Shown: one piece after another, positions 6,437-13,871 of the stretch
How positions within the stretch are numbered: the first letter of the stretch is position 1
Layout: every line of letters begins with the position of its first letter
Assembly: GCA_964638165.1 (NCBI GenBank)
Contig: CAZWYJ010000013.1
Coordinates: 1 to 19,660, forward strand
DNA: 19,660 nucleotides
From: 2-12-FULL-60-25 sp964638165
GTDB taxonomy: Bacteria; Patescibacteriota; Patescibacteriia; 2-12-FULL-60-25
Direction: 5' to 3'
The notes under the pieces: model-generated
What the model saw: the letters and a program-made list of their open reading frames with translations, nothing else
Databases searched by the model: none
What the model was told of the DNA's origin: nothing
Program-made: the position numbers and the translations under genes

Positions 6437-7801
6437 TCAAGAGACCGCGTGAGGATTCCCCGTCCCCCGCTCCTCCTGCCAGCGAATGGCGAGGACGATG
6501 ATGACCGCGAGGAGCACCTGACCGGACCAGAGCGTCCAAAAATAGTGGTCCATGGCAGATAAGATGGCCAAAACAACGATGAGCGGATGGAAAATCGGGA
6601 GTTTGACCCGAATCCCCTTCACGGTCACCGAGATGAGACGAAAAACACGATGGAGGAGCGCCCACGCAATGATCAGGAAGCCGATAAAACCCAAGAAGCC
6701 CACGTCAACGATGGCAGCGAGCGGCACGAGGTGCGGAGGCTCGGCTTGTATGAAAGAGATTTGTTCGTTTTGCGCACGGTGCGCTGAAATGCCGATCTGG
6801 CCCGCGCCCGGACCCCACCCGAATGCCTGGCGCTCATTCGCAACAGCGACGCCATCGCGGATCGAAAGAATGCGCGTCTGGACCGACCAGCTCTCCAAGC
6901 GATTGCTCAAAATAAATCGCGCCGTAAGATGGTCCCACTCGGAGACAGCACCGAGGATCATGACTGCGATGGCGACAATGGCGACGGATGCAAGACGGAA
7001 ACGGTCAACGCCATCGGAGCGACGGGATACGATGACGAACGATGAAACAAAACCGATGAGCCCGGCGATCCACGCCGCACGTCCGTACGTCACCATGAGC
7101 ATGAAAATGAACAGACCACTCGTGAGCATCAATCCGATCCGGCCGGCTGAAGATTGAACGCGCAGAACCAAAAATGGAATCAACGTACAGGCAACGGCCA
7201 GATAGCCACCGAAAATATTCGGGTGCGGAAAACCTCCATACGCCCGAAGTACGCGATACAACCCGTGCTCAACCACGGACGTACCATGAACCCATGGGTG
7301 ATGATCCGCCATGCCAAGCCACGTAGATGCAAAAGTATCCTGCTGAAAGTATTGGAAGAAGCCGATAACGGCATGCGGGAGGAGCGAGATGATGAACCAC
7401 GCGCTCATGCGCACATACGGAATCCGCGCGCGAATGAGCGTCCACGCAAAAAGACTAAGGAGCGTCACCTGCATCCACCACATGCCCGTCGCGGACCATG
7501 ACGTGGTGAAGAACGTGGAAACGATGAGAAAGAGGATGGCAACGAGAACAGCTCCGTGACGCTTGAGCCGATCCGAAAACGTCATGTCGGGTTCCGGCTT
7601 TGGAAGCGAAACCGGGTAACAGATAAATCCCAAGACGATCACCGCGAGGATCACGAACCATGTGACATAGACCGAGACCGTCCCCTGCTCCCAGGCAAAA
7701 TTCGAGAGTGAGGCTTGCGAAACGATCCACCGCGTCTGCCACGGGAGGACGAGGATGGCGATGGGCCACAGGATGGAGAAAATACGTTTCAGATAAGGCA
7801 T
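6437..7801 (-). CDS. O-antigen ligase / Wzy-type polysaccharide polymerase family membrane protein
   Basis: A 454-residue polytopic membrane protein with about ten to twelve hydrophobic segments spread along its length. Family marks are YGGFPHPNIFGGYL near 188-201, TYGRAAWIAG near 238-247 (usual family form TYSRGAW), WGPGAGQ near 329-335 and EPPHLVPLAAIVDVGFLG near 354-371 (the usual hN...E.G..G block, with the large periplasmic loop before it). Such enzymes join or polymerise lipid-linked glycans on the outer face of the membrane. No glycosyltransferases are close by, so the acceptor is unknown; ligation to proteins, as by PglL-type enzymes, remains possible. The ATG at 7801 is followed directly by the first membrane segment. 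No inverted repeat of the kind seen after other genes follows this stop; the CIRCE spacer does. Confidence 0.85.
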   Translation of the reverse strand: MPYLKRIFSILWPIAILVLPWQTRWIVSQASLSNFAWEQGTVSVYVTWFVILAVIVLGFICYPVSLPKPEPDMTFSDRLKRHGAVLVAILFLIVSTFFTTSWSATGMWWMQVTLLSLFAWTLIRARIPYVRMSAWFIISLLPHAVIGFFQYFQQDTFASTWLGMADHHPWVHGTSVVEHGLYRVLRAYGGFPHPNIFGGYLAVACTLIPFLVLRVQSSAGRIGLMLTSGLFIFMLMVTYGRAAWIAGLIGFVSSFVIVSRRSDGVDRFRLASVAIVAIAVMILGAVSEWDHLTARFILSNRLESWSVQTRILSIRDGVAVANERQAFGWGPGAGQIGISAHRAQNEQISFIQAEPPHLVPLAAIVDVGFLGFIGFLIIAWALLHRVFRLISVTVKGIRVKLPIFHPLIVVLAILSAMDHYFWTLWSGQVLLAVIIVLAIRWQEERGTGNPHAVS

Positions 7802-7846
7802 AGATGAAGGCAGAATACGCGGTCAGGCGGAAAAGGTCGAGGAGTC

Positions 7847-7951
7847 GGAATTCGTATTTCGTAGATCGTATTTCGGGATCTTTTCGTCATTCGCGCAACA
7901 CACGCCTTTGGTTTGCATTTCCGAAATACGGAATACGAGCTACGAACTACG
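7847..7951. repeat. Inverted repeat of the CGTATTTCGG family, copy 2
   Basis: The left arm (about 7847-7877) holds TTCGTATTTCGTAGATCG and CGTATTTCGG (7867-7876). The right arm (about 7919-7951) starts with the exact complement CCGAAATACG (7921-7930) and continues with ACGAGCTACGAACTACG. The arms are imperfect outside the 10-bp core. The TAG stop (7947-7949) of the nucleotidyltransferase gene lies inside the right arm. The remaining bases from 7802 to 7846 show no other signal. Confidence 0.8.
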
Positions 7952-8906
7952 CTCTCAACCTGTTCTCATACTCCTCCCGATACTTCTCCCGGGCGTCGTC
8001 AACGTGGAATTTGAGCACGCGATCATTCACGATCACCGTGGTATCCGCATTCATCCGATCCCGGATACGTGCCGGGAACCACCGCATCTGAATGCGACGT
8101 GCGAGCGGTTCGAGGAAACGAGGGAGTGCGAGACGAAAACGCGGAGCACGGACAGAGATATCCGGAGACAATATCCACGGACGCGCGAGCCGATGACGTT
8201 CCCGGATTGTACCATTCTGCTCCCAAAGCTCCCGGGAAATTCCGTCATCAAAAAGCGGGAGCATGGAAAGAAACCAGTAGCGGAAGTACGGATCGTCCTG
8301 TGGCACGGCGGTCGCGACCGCCGATGCCGGAGACAACATGTGTGAAGACAGGTCGAGGTCCGCATCCGTCATGAAATACGAAAGGCATACGGCGTCCGGC
8401 CTCATATCCTTCGCCGTAGCGGACGCCAAACGGCCGAAGATGCGATACGGCGTTGCGGAGAGCAGGCGCGTTGACCAAATCCCGCCATCACGGACGATTA
8501 CGAAAAAATCCAGATCCGAATCATTCCGCGCAACGCCGAGCGCCGTGGTATTCACGAGCGCCACGAAGCGCACGTCGGCGATGCGGGCGAGATGCCGCGC
8601 CACGCGGCATGCGCGCCGGAGCTTGCGGGGAAACGTGATATCGGCATCGTGTAGGCGTCGCATGAATCCCTCTATGCTCCCCCGGCGCGCCACGCGGCCG
8701 CCCTGCGCCTCCAATATCCTGTCCGCAATCAGCGTGTCGCGGGCGGCCGCGCACTCGCCCGCAGAAGGCGCCTCACCGTCTTCCGGACCCCACTCCATCC
8801 ACGTCACGCACTCCGTCCATAATGGCGCGTATCCGACGACCTCAAAAAACGTAATGGCTCGATAGAGCGCATTTTGAATTCGATCCTGACGTTCTTGGAC
8901 TAGCAT
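7947..8906 (-). CDS. Nucleotidyltransferase-fold protein with N-terminal winged-helix-like region
   Basis: A 319-residue soluble protein. The central segment FVALVNTTALGVARNDSDLDFFVIV (about 114-138) is the polymerase-beta-type nucleotidyltransferase motif hG(S)...DxD, with the metal-binding pair at D131 and D133. The usual Gly-Ser in front is replaced by Asn-Thr, so catalysis may be altered. Residues 1-100 resemble a small helical DNA-binding-like domain, and the C-terminal third is Arg-rich. Proteins of this layout are frequent in Patescibacteria, but substrate and role are unknown. The ATG (8904-8906) overlaps the end of the PRC-barrel gene, giving a 7-nt overlap and probable translational coupling. 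I infer the fold from the motif only. Confidence 0.72.
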   Translation of the reverse strand: MLVQERQDRIQNALYRAITFFEVVGYAPLWTECVTWMEWGPEDGEAPSAGECAAARDTLIADRILEAQGGRVARRGSIEGFMRRLHDADITFPRKLRRACRVARHLARIADVRFVALVNTTALGVARNDSDLDFFVIVRDGGIWSTRLLSATPYRIFGRLASATAKDMRPDAVCLSYFMTDADLDLSSHMLSPASAVATAVPQDDPYFRYWFLSMLPLFDDGISRELWEQNGTIRERHRLARPWILSPDISVRAPRFRLALPRFLEPLARRIQMRWFPARIRDRMNADTTVIVNDRVLKFHVDDAREKYREEYENRLRA

Positions 8907-9232
8907 GTGGCATCCGCCCCATCGCTCATCATCGCGTCGGACGGACGTTGTGCTAAACGATCAACGGAGATCGAAGCAAGTCCCCGGAGCTTCGCGGGCT
9001 GTTCGCCAACACCATCTTCAACGATAACCTCCCGCTCATTCATCGAAACAATCTGCGACCACGCGATGATGAGCTGATCTTCCATCAAACCCTGTACCAA
9101 ACCCGTCTTCACGCAAATAGCCGAAAGTCTTCCATCGTCACTATCGAACTCGAAATCAACAACTTTACCAATCACCTGACCGCTCCGTGTTCGGACGGAT
9201 GCACCGATGAGTCGCTTGGCGCGGAAATGCAT
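8900..9232 (-). CDS. PRC-barrel domain protein
   Basis: A 110-residue protein beginning MHFRAKRLIGASVRTRSGQVIGKVVDFEFDSDDGR. This is the usual PRC-barrel opening (a conserved 'G..V.t.sG..iG.v.d...d...g.i' pattern), and the beta-rich segment continues to about residue 75. PRC-barrels occur in RimM and in the photosynthetic reaction-centre H subunit and mediate protein or RNA contacts; this stand-alone form has no assigned role. The frame is open up to 9337, but the extra residues would come from the repeat spacer and overlap yidC, so ATG 9232 is preferred. It sits 67 nt downstream of yidC and overlaps the next gene by 7 nt. Confidence 0.8.
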   Translation of the reverse strand: MHFRAKRLIGASVRTRSGQVIGKVVDFEFDSDDGRLSAICVKTGLVQGLMEDQLIIAWSQIVSMNEREVIVEDGVGEQPAKLRGLASISVDRLAQRPSDAMMSDGADATC

Positions 9233-9260
9233 AGACGAGAATTTGAGTGTTTGGGTTTTA

Positions 9261-9286
9261 AGGTTTTGGATAAAATGCCAAAACCT
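9261..9286. repeat. Hairpin after the yidC stop (AGGTTTTGG word)
   Basis: AGGTTTTGG (9261-9269) pairs perfectly with CCAAAACCT (9278-9286) around an 8-nt loop. Related units (GGGTTTTA at 9253-9260, GCCAAATCCT at 9291-9300) flank it, and the yidC TAA (9300-9302) touches the outer unit. On the minus strand it is followed by TTAAAACCC, so it is a poor intrinsic terminator. Confidence 0.75.
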
Positions 9287-9299
9287 AAATGCCAAATCC

Positions 9300-10091
9300 T
9301 TATGACTGCGACGGAGGCGGAAGCTGTGGCGGTTCAATGACGACGGCAGTCGCGACTGGTCGGCGCTTATACTCCAACATATACCACTGCTGCAAAACCG
9401 TGAGCAAGCTCATCACGAGCCAGTACAGCGTGAGTGCGCCCGGAAGACTGAAGCCAATCACGACCGTGACGATCGGCATCATGTACATCATCTGCTTGTT
9501 CATCATGGCCGCCATGCCCTCATCCTGCGCCCCGGGCTTATCCTGAACATCCTTCGGAGGCTGTTTTGAAGCATGACGCGCGAACATCTGCTTGGATTGC
9601 CAGAACTGCACGGCTCCCCCAAGGATTGCCAGCGGGATATTCGGCTTGTCCAGCTGAACAAAGTTGAAGAGCATCGGAACAATCTGGCCGGGCTGTGCCA
9701 CGAAGGGATACAGGAGGTTAAAATCTTGCGTATCCGTAATCGAACGTAGAACGCTAAAGAGTGCGATGAAGATCGGGAGCTGAACGAGAATCGGCAAACA
9801 CGAAGATGCCGGATTAACCTTCTCCTTCTTATACAAAGCCATGAGCTCACGCGCCTGCCCCTCGCGATCATCCTTATACGCCTTCTGAATCTCCGCGATC
9901 TTCGGCTGGATGTCCTGCAAGGCCTTCTGCTGTGCGATCTGCTTCTTCGCCAATGGATACAGCAAGACCTTCACGATTATCGTCAAAACGATAATCGCGA
10001 TACCAATATCCTGACCCGGAATCACGTCATACAACCACAACAAGAGGTTGAGGAGCGGACGAGTTAATACCTGTGTAAAAATTTCTCCCAT
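9300..10091 (-). CDS. yidC: Membrane protein insertase YidC/Oxa1 family
   Basis: A 263-residue inner-membrane insertase that helps fold and insert membrane proteins with or without SecYEG. It has the conserved core: a first helix ending at the basic residue K41 (usually Arg) before LLYPLAKKQ, a cytoplasmic helical hairpin at about 50-92, NPASSCLPILVQLPIFIALFSVLR at 93-116, and MMYMMPIVTVVIGFSLPGALTLYW near 201-224. The large periplasmic domain of proteobacterial YidC is absent, as in Gram-positives and Patescibacteria. The tail is Pro-rich (PPQLPPPSQS). No rpmH or rnpA lies upstream, unlike the common arrangement; nusA precedes it across a 308-nt spacer. ATG 10091 precedes the first helix. 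Confidence 0.96.
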   Translation of the reverse strand: MGEIFTQVLTRPLLNLLLWLYDVIPGQDIGIAIIVLTIIVKVLLYPLAKKQIAQQKALQDIQPKIAEIQKAYKDDREGQARELMALYKKEKVNPASSCLPILVQLPIFIALFSVLRSITDTQDFNLLYPFVAQPGQIVPMLFNFVQLDKPNIPLAILGGAVQFWQSKQMFARHASKQPPKDVQDKPGAQDEGMAAMMNKQMMYMMPIVTVVIGFSLPGALTLYWLVMSLLTVLQQWYMLEYKRRPVATAVVIEPPQLPPPSQS

Positions 10092-10399
10092 GTTTATTGC
10101 TTGGAACGTTCATGTTCGGCGCATACCTTCGTCAGAATCTGCGCTTCTCGTTCCGTCCCGATGGACATCGGGACGTCACTTCGATGCTCCTGCCCGCCAT
10201 TGCTTCGCTCAGGCGATGGCAGGCGGGCGATTCTTCCTCGATCTGCATCCAAACATGAACGTTCTCGATCGTTGGTTTAAAGTGTTCAGAGCAAAGTCCG
10301 TATGTCCGTGGTCAAACGCGCTCGTCGAATGATTTCGACGTACGGACCTACGGTCCTACGGACATCAATACACAATTCCTCGTTAACTTTAAGGTTTAA
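10092..10399. repeat. 308-nt nusA-yidC spacer filled with inverted repeats
   Basis: No gene is seen here. It holds four palindromic structures. AACGTTCATGTT (10105-10116) is perfectly complementary to 10252-10263. A 9-bp perfect hairpin, CGTCCCGAT/ATCGGGACG, is at 10154-10162 and 10167-10175. A bulged GC-rich hairpin (GCCCGCC with GGCGGGC) spans 10192-10228. CGTCGAA/TTCGACG at 10323-10340 is flanked by repeated GTCCGTA words (10296-10309 and, inverted, 10340-10363). The first pair encloses the second and third, so a long branched fold is possible. No tRNA-like or T-tract signal was found. Confidence 0.75.
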
Positions 10400-11854
10400 T
10401 TACGCGCGTGTCTCATCCTTCTCTTCCTCCGCGGGCTGGGCATCCGCCTCATTCGCGCGCTCAGCGTGCTCGCCGTGCTCATCCAACACTTCCGGACCAA
10501 CCTCCGTCTCTGGCGCCGACGGAGCTTCTACGGTCTCTTCGACGGAAACGTCCGCGACCTCTTCAGAGGACTCGGTCTGACCCTCCTCGTCCGTCTTCTC
10601 CTCATCAGATGCGACCTCTACGCCACCCTCTTCCGCCTCAGCCATCACGGCCCCGCCTTCCTCGCGGATCGTGATCTTCCATCCAACCAATTTCGCAGCC
10701 AAACGAACATTCTGCCCACCCTTGCCGATCGCAAGCGAAAGCTGATCCGCGGCAACGGAAACGGACGCAAGATGCTGATCCTGATCAATCTCAACGTGAA
10801 TCACCTTTGCCGGAGAAAGCGATGCGGACACGTACTCTTCAATATTTTCTGACCAGAGAATGACATCTACTTTCTCCCCGCCTAATTCGCGGATCACGGA
10901 CTGGATGCGCGTTCCACGCTGACCAATACAGGAACCAATCGGATCAATCGCGTCGTCATTCGTCATGACAGCCACCTTGGTACGACTCCCCGGCTCACGG
11001 GCGATTGACTTGATCATGACGATGCCATTGGCGATTTCCGGGATCTCCTGCGAAAACAGCGCCTGAACCAATTCCGGAGAGGAACGGGACAAACGGATCT
11101 CCGGACCCTTCGGGGTCATCGTGACCTCGCGGAGCAATGCCTTCAAGCGCGTCCCCGGATAGTAACGCTCTTCCATAATCTGATCCTCCGGCAGAAGAAC
11201 GCCTGTGGCGCGACCAAGGTCGATCAGGACCACGCGACCTTCGCGACGCTGAACCGTGACGTTCATAAGTTCGCCTTCGCGTCCCTTGAAGTCTTCAAAG
11301 ATCACGCTACGCTCGGCCTCGCGGAGCTTCTGCATGATCACCTGCTTTGCCGTCTGTGCGGCCATGCGCCCGAATGCCGCCGGGATGGAAAGCTCAACGC
11401 GAATTTCTTCTTCGAGACGCGCATCCGGCTTAATGTCCCGCGCATCCCGAAGCATAATCATGGTCTTCGGATTAAACTTTGGCTCATCATCCTCCGCTTC
11501 AACCGAAACCGATGCCATGCCGGGAATCGGTTCGCGTTTCACGCCACGCCAGCGATACTCGTTCGCAATGGCGCGCACGGACTCCGCCTCATCCATCGGA
11601 CGACCTTCTTCCGTTGCCTCATCGGCAATTTCCATATCCTCCACAACGGTCTTCACGTCGAACACGCGGATGCCTTCCGTGGCTCCGTCGTACTTCTCCG
11701 GATCGAACTGTGCCTGGATATTCTGATTCTTGTTTCCGAAATCTTTTCGATACGCCGCCGCAAGCGCGGCTTCGATCGTTTCGATCACGGATTCGTACGA
11801 GATATTCTTCTCGTCACAGATCTGCTTGATCGCTTGTGATATTTGGCTGGCCAT
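10400..11854 (-). CDS. nusA: Transcription termination/antitermination factor NusA
   Basis: A 484-residue RNA-polymerase-binding elongation factor. The N-terminal domain (about 1-185) is split by an extra segment at about 68-140, rich in acidic residues and ending KFNPKTMIMLRDAR; its conserved end, FGRMAAQTAKQVIMQKLREAER, is at 161-182. The S1 domain follows (about 190-258), then KH1 with IGSCIGQRGTRIQSV (306-320) and KH2 with LAIGKGGQNVRLAAKLVGWKI (374-394). Residues 405-484 are a low-complexity acidic tail; the helix-hairpin-helix C-terminal repeats of E. coli NusA are absent. ATG 11854 gives a normal N-terminus. No Shine-Dalgarno sequence is visible. Two terminators upstream separate it from the preceding gene, so it should have its own promoter, which I could not identify. 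Confidence 0.97.
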   Translation of the reverse strand: MASQISQAIKQICDEKNISYESVIETIEAALAAAYRKDFGNKNQNIQAQFDPEKYDGATEGIRVFDVKTVVEDMEIADEATEEGRPMDEAESVRAIANEYRWRGVKREPIPGMASVSVEAEDDEPKFNPKTMIMLRDARDIKPDARLEEEIRVELSIPAAFGRMAAQTAKQVIMQKLREAERSVIFEDFKGREGELMNVTVQRREGRVVLIDLGRATGVLLPEDQIMEERYYPGTRLKALLREVTMTPKGPEIRLSRSSPELVQALFSQEIPEIANGIVMIKSIAREPGSRTKVAVMTNDDAIDPIGSCIGQRGTRIQSVIRELGGEKVDVILWSENIEEYVSASLSPAKVIHVEIDQDQHLASVSVAADQLSLAIGKGGQNVRLAAKLVGWKITIREEGGAVMAEAEEGGVEVASDEEKTDEEGQTESSEEVADVSVEETVEAPSAPETEVGPEVLDEHGEHAERANEADAQPAEEEKDETRA

Positions 11855-11910
11855 AGTGAGGAGGGTTTAGGGTTTGGACGTTAGGACTTGGGACAAGAAC
11901 CCGCTTCCTA

Positions 11911-11940
11911 ATAAAACGACCCGTTCTTCCGGAACGAGTC
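11911..11940 (-). terminator. Second intrinsic-type terminator in the spacer before nusA
   Basis: On the minus strand GACTCGTTC and GAACGGGTC form a stem (one mismatch, A over C) around a 5-nt loop and are followed by GTTTTATT. Weaker than the 12042-12070 terminator. Between this site and nusA (11855-11910) there is a degenerate run of GTTTAGGG/GTTTGG-type units without arms. Confidence 0.6.
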
Positions 11941-11984
11941 AATGCAAACAGGATAGAGGAAGACGGGAAAAGTGTCAAATAGAC

Positions 11985-12022
11985 GAACTCGTAATTCGGA
12001 ATTCGCATTTCGTATTTCGGGA
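11985..12022. repeat. Single arm of the CGTATTTCGG repeat family, copy 3
   Basis: Contains AATTCGGAATTCGCATTTCG and CGTATTTCGGG, the same words as in the other copies, but no complementary arm is found in this spacer. It may be a half-element, or a copy whose partner was lost. Confidence 0.65.
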
Positions 12023-12041
12023 AAAACCTCCATAACATACC

Positions 12042-12070
12042 AAAAAACCTCCCCGAGGGCATCGGGGAGG
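12042..12070 (-). terminator. Intrinsic terminator of the coiled-coil protein gene
   Basis: Perfect 9-bp GC-rich stem (CCTCCCCGA / TCGGGGAGG) with a 5-nt loop, followed on the minus strand by six T. It begins 21 nt after the TAA at 12092-12094. Confidence 0.92.
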
Positions 12071-12091
12071 CTCCTATTTCTATCCGGACGG

Positions 12092-13687
12092 TTATGCTGC
12101 CTTCTTTTTCTTGCCACGCGACGCAGCGGCGGCCTCTTCAATCCCGGAAAGGTCAACATCTTCTTCCATGCCTGAAAGATCAACGTCTACCGGGATTTCC
12201 TCCCCTTGGGCCGATGCATTCAATTCCGAGAGGTCAACGTCTTCTTCTGCAGCGGATGCATTTAATTCCGAGAGATCAACATCAACGGAATCCACATCTG
12301 CGAGCTCCTCGCGCAAGGCCTGAAGCCTCCCGAGCAATGCCTGCTTGCGAGCGCGAATTTCCTTGGGGCGATCCTCGTCTTTCTTCCACGCCTTAAGCTC
12401 TTCGTGGAGAATGCGAAGCTGTCCCTCCTGCTCCTGGATATCCTCCTTCAGCCGAGCGCGCTCTTCCGGACTCGCCTTCTTGAGCATCTTCAACTCGCCC
12501 TTGAGCGTTTCGATCTTCGCCTCAGCAACAGCCATATCTTCACGAAGACGATTCTCCCGGAGATCCACATTGGACGGCTTCAACTGGGATTCGATCATGG
12601 CCATTTCCGCGCGAATTTCCGCCTTCTTGGCTTCGATACGATCCTCCTCCGAGGCCGGACGCTCAGGAGAAGCCATGTCTGACTCTTTCGGGGCTTCGTA
12701 AAAAACATTCGGAACACCAATCTCTCCAGACTCGGACCTCTCATGAAATGCCATGGCCCGTTCCGTCTCTTGGTACTGCTGATTCCAGCGATCCGTTTCT
12801 TCCTGAATTTGTGCCAAACGATTCTGCGCCATTTTGGCAGGAAGCGACGCCGTCTCTTTCACTTCCTCAGTCAAACGCTTAAAGCCCTCTGCCGTAGCCC
12901 GGAAGGAAAAATCAATCGGAACCTGTTCAAGATCGGAACGGAGACCGACCACACGACCTTGGGCGTCTCGCGCGACGAATTGTTCATACCCGCCCTGACG
13001 CGCCTCAACGACACGCTCCGCATCCTGACGAGCGGATTCGCGAATAGACGCCTCCCGCTTGGAAGCCTCTTCGGATCTCGCCATGCTCCGACGCGCCTCG
13101 ATCATCGCGGTCTCGTCCTTGGCACGCTCCGTCGCGGATCGATGTCCTGCAATACGACCGTCAATCGCGTCAATGCGGGCTCTCGTCGCCTTTATGGCAC
13201 GTTCCTGCGCTCCCTTTTCCGCATGTTCACGCAAGGCCTTGGCTGTGCGTAAATCATTGATATGAGCACGGTCACCTATATCCTCCATATCCTTCAAATC
13301 ATCATCCTCAAGCTCCATTACCGTATCGGACGTAACATCCACTGGAACCGATGACTCGAACGACCGTCGCTTGCCATACCTCTTCTCGTCGGATGCCGCA
13401 AGCTCTTCCAAAGCCTTCTTCATTCTTTTTGGCCGAGGTACCGTGATATCTTGAACATCTTCATCCTCGACTTCCGGCAGGGCATCCGCAGTCACATCCT
13501 TAATTCCTCTCGCCTTCTCGGTAAAATCGCCAAGCCGTCTTAAAGCCTTGTCTTGTATTCCCGTACCCTCTTTCGCCTCCCTCTTCTTACGGTCAGCAAT
13601 CAGTCCAACGCCACTCTCCCGCTGCGGGATCGCATTATCCGGCGAAGATTGTGGGAATTGTTCGGCAGCATTTGATCTCATAAGCAT
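12092..13687 (-). CDS. Coiled-coil protein of unknown function with DVDLS repeat tail
   Basis: A 531-residue, very charged protein that I do not recognise. No signal peptide, membrane segment or cysteine is visible, so it is probably cytoplasmic. Residues about 145-235 and 345-465 are rich in Glu, Arg, Lys and Ala with heptad-like spacing, suggesting two long coiled coils. Between them lies a more ordered stretch (about 236-330). The C-terminus carries four copies of a DVDLS unit: DVDLSELNASA at 469-479 and 483-493, then shorter DVDLSG units at 501-506 and 510-515. The protein ends in a basic KKKK tail. The gene is a single transcription unit, with its own promoter at 13715-13743 and a strong terminator at 12042-12070. 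ATG 13687 is 28 nt after the -10 box; another ATG two codons on is possible. Confidence 0.85.
   Translation of the reverse strand: MLMRSNAAEQFPQSSPDNAIPQRESGVGLIADRKKREAKEGTGIQDKALRRLGDFTEKARGIKDVTADALPEVEDEDVQDITVPRPKRMKKALEELAASDEKRYGKRRSFESSVPVDVTSDTVMELEDDDLKDMEDIGDRAHINDLRTAKALREHAEKGAQERAIKATRARIDAIDGRIAGHRSATERAKDETAMIEARRSMARSEEASKREASIRESARQDAERVVEARQGGYEQFVARDAQGRVVGLRSDLEQVPIDFSFRATAEGFKRLTEEVKETASLPAKMAQNRLAQIQEETDRWNQQYQETERAMAFHERSESGEIGVPNVFYEAPKESDMASPERPASEEDRIEAKKAEIRAEMAMIESQLKPSNVDLRENRLREDMAVAEAKIETLKGELKMLKKASPEERARLKEDIQEQEGQLRILHEELKAWKKDEDRPKEIRARKQALLGRLQALREELADVDSVDVDLSELNASAAEEDVDLSELNASAQGEEIPVDVDLSGMEEDVDLSGIEEAAAASRGKKKKAA
12148..12290. repeat. Tandem coding repeats for the DVDLS tail
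   Basis: Two 26-nt copies, at 12213-12238 and 12255-12280, differ at only two positions and have a 42-nt period. Two shorter related units lie at about 12148-12195. They encode the four DVDLS motifs of the coiled-coil protein. The near-identity of the two long units suggests recent duplication. Confidence 0.8.
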
Positions 13688-13714
13688 GGATAGAGATATA
13701 TTTGATTATTCGAC

Positions 13715-13743
13715 AGGATATCACATTTTTTCGATTTTGTCCA
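13715..13743 (-). promoter_or_regulatory. Extended -10 promoter of the coiled-coil protein gene
   Basis: On the minus strand a -35 box TGGACA (13738-13743; consensus TTGACA) is followed after exactly 17 nt by TATCCT (13715-13720), with TG one base before it (TGATATCCT), an extended -10. The predicted transcript would begin about 20 nt before ATG 13687. Confidence 0.7.
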
Positions 13744-13757
13744 GTTCTATTGACACA

Positions 13758-13871
13758 ATGTCGCATTTCGTAGTTCGTATTTCGTATTTCGGAACGTGAA
13801 TGACGCATTTTTAGCCCAACGTGACCACGTAAGAGCCCGAAATACGATCTGCGAATCCCGAACTACGACAT
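13758..13871. repeat. Inverted repeat of the CGTATTTCGG family, copy 4
   Basis: The left arm (13758-13792) runs from ATGTCG to CGTATTTCGG; the right arm (13837-13871) runs from CCGAAATACG to CTACGACAT. The ends of the arms are exact complements and the middles are imperfect. The right arm reaches the first base of the TAA stop of the giant gene. No T-tract follows on the minus strand. Confidence 0.83.

Noticed and set aside
9233..9337. 35-codon extension of the PRC-barrel protein overlapping yidC
   Set aside because: The domain begins directly at ATG 9232, and the extension is read from the repeat spacer and the yidC 3' end.
10092..10399. Possible tRNA or RNase P RNA in the 308-nt spacer
   Set aside because: No T-loop GTTCRA motif in cloverleaf context, no acceptor stem and no conserved RNase P segments; the pairing is explained by simple inverted repeats.
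11855..12091. Small open frames on both strands in the spacer between the coiled-coil gene and nusA
   Set aside because: They run across two terminators and a repeat arm, and the peptides look like neither each other nor any family.
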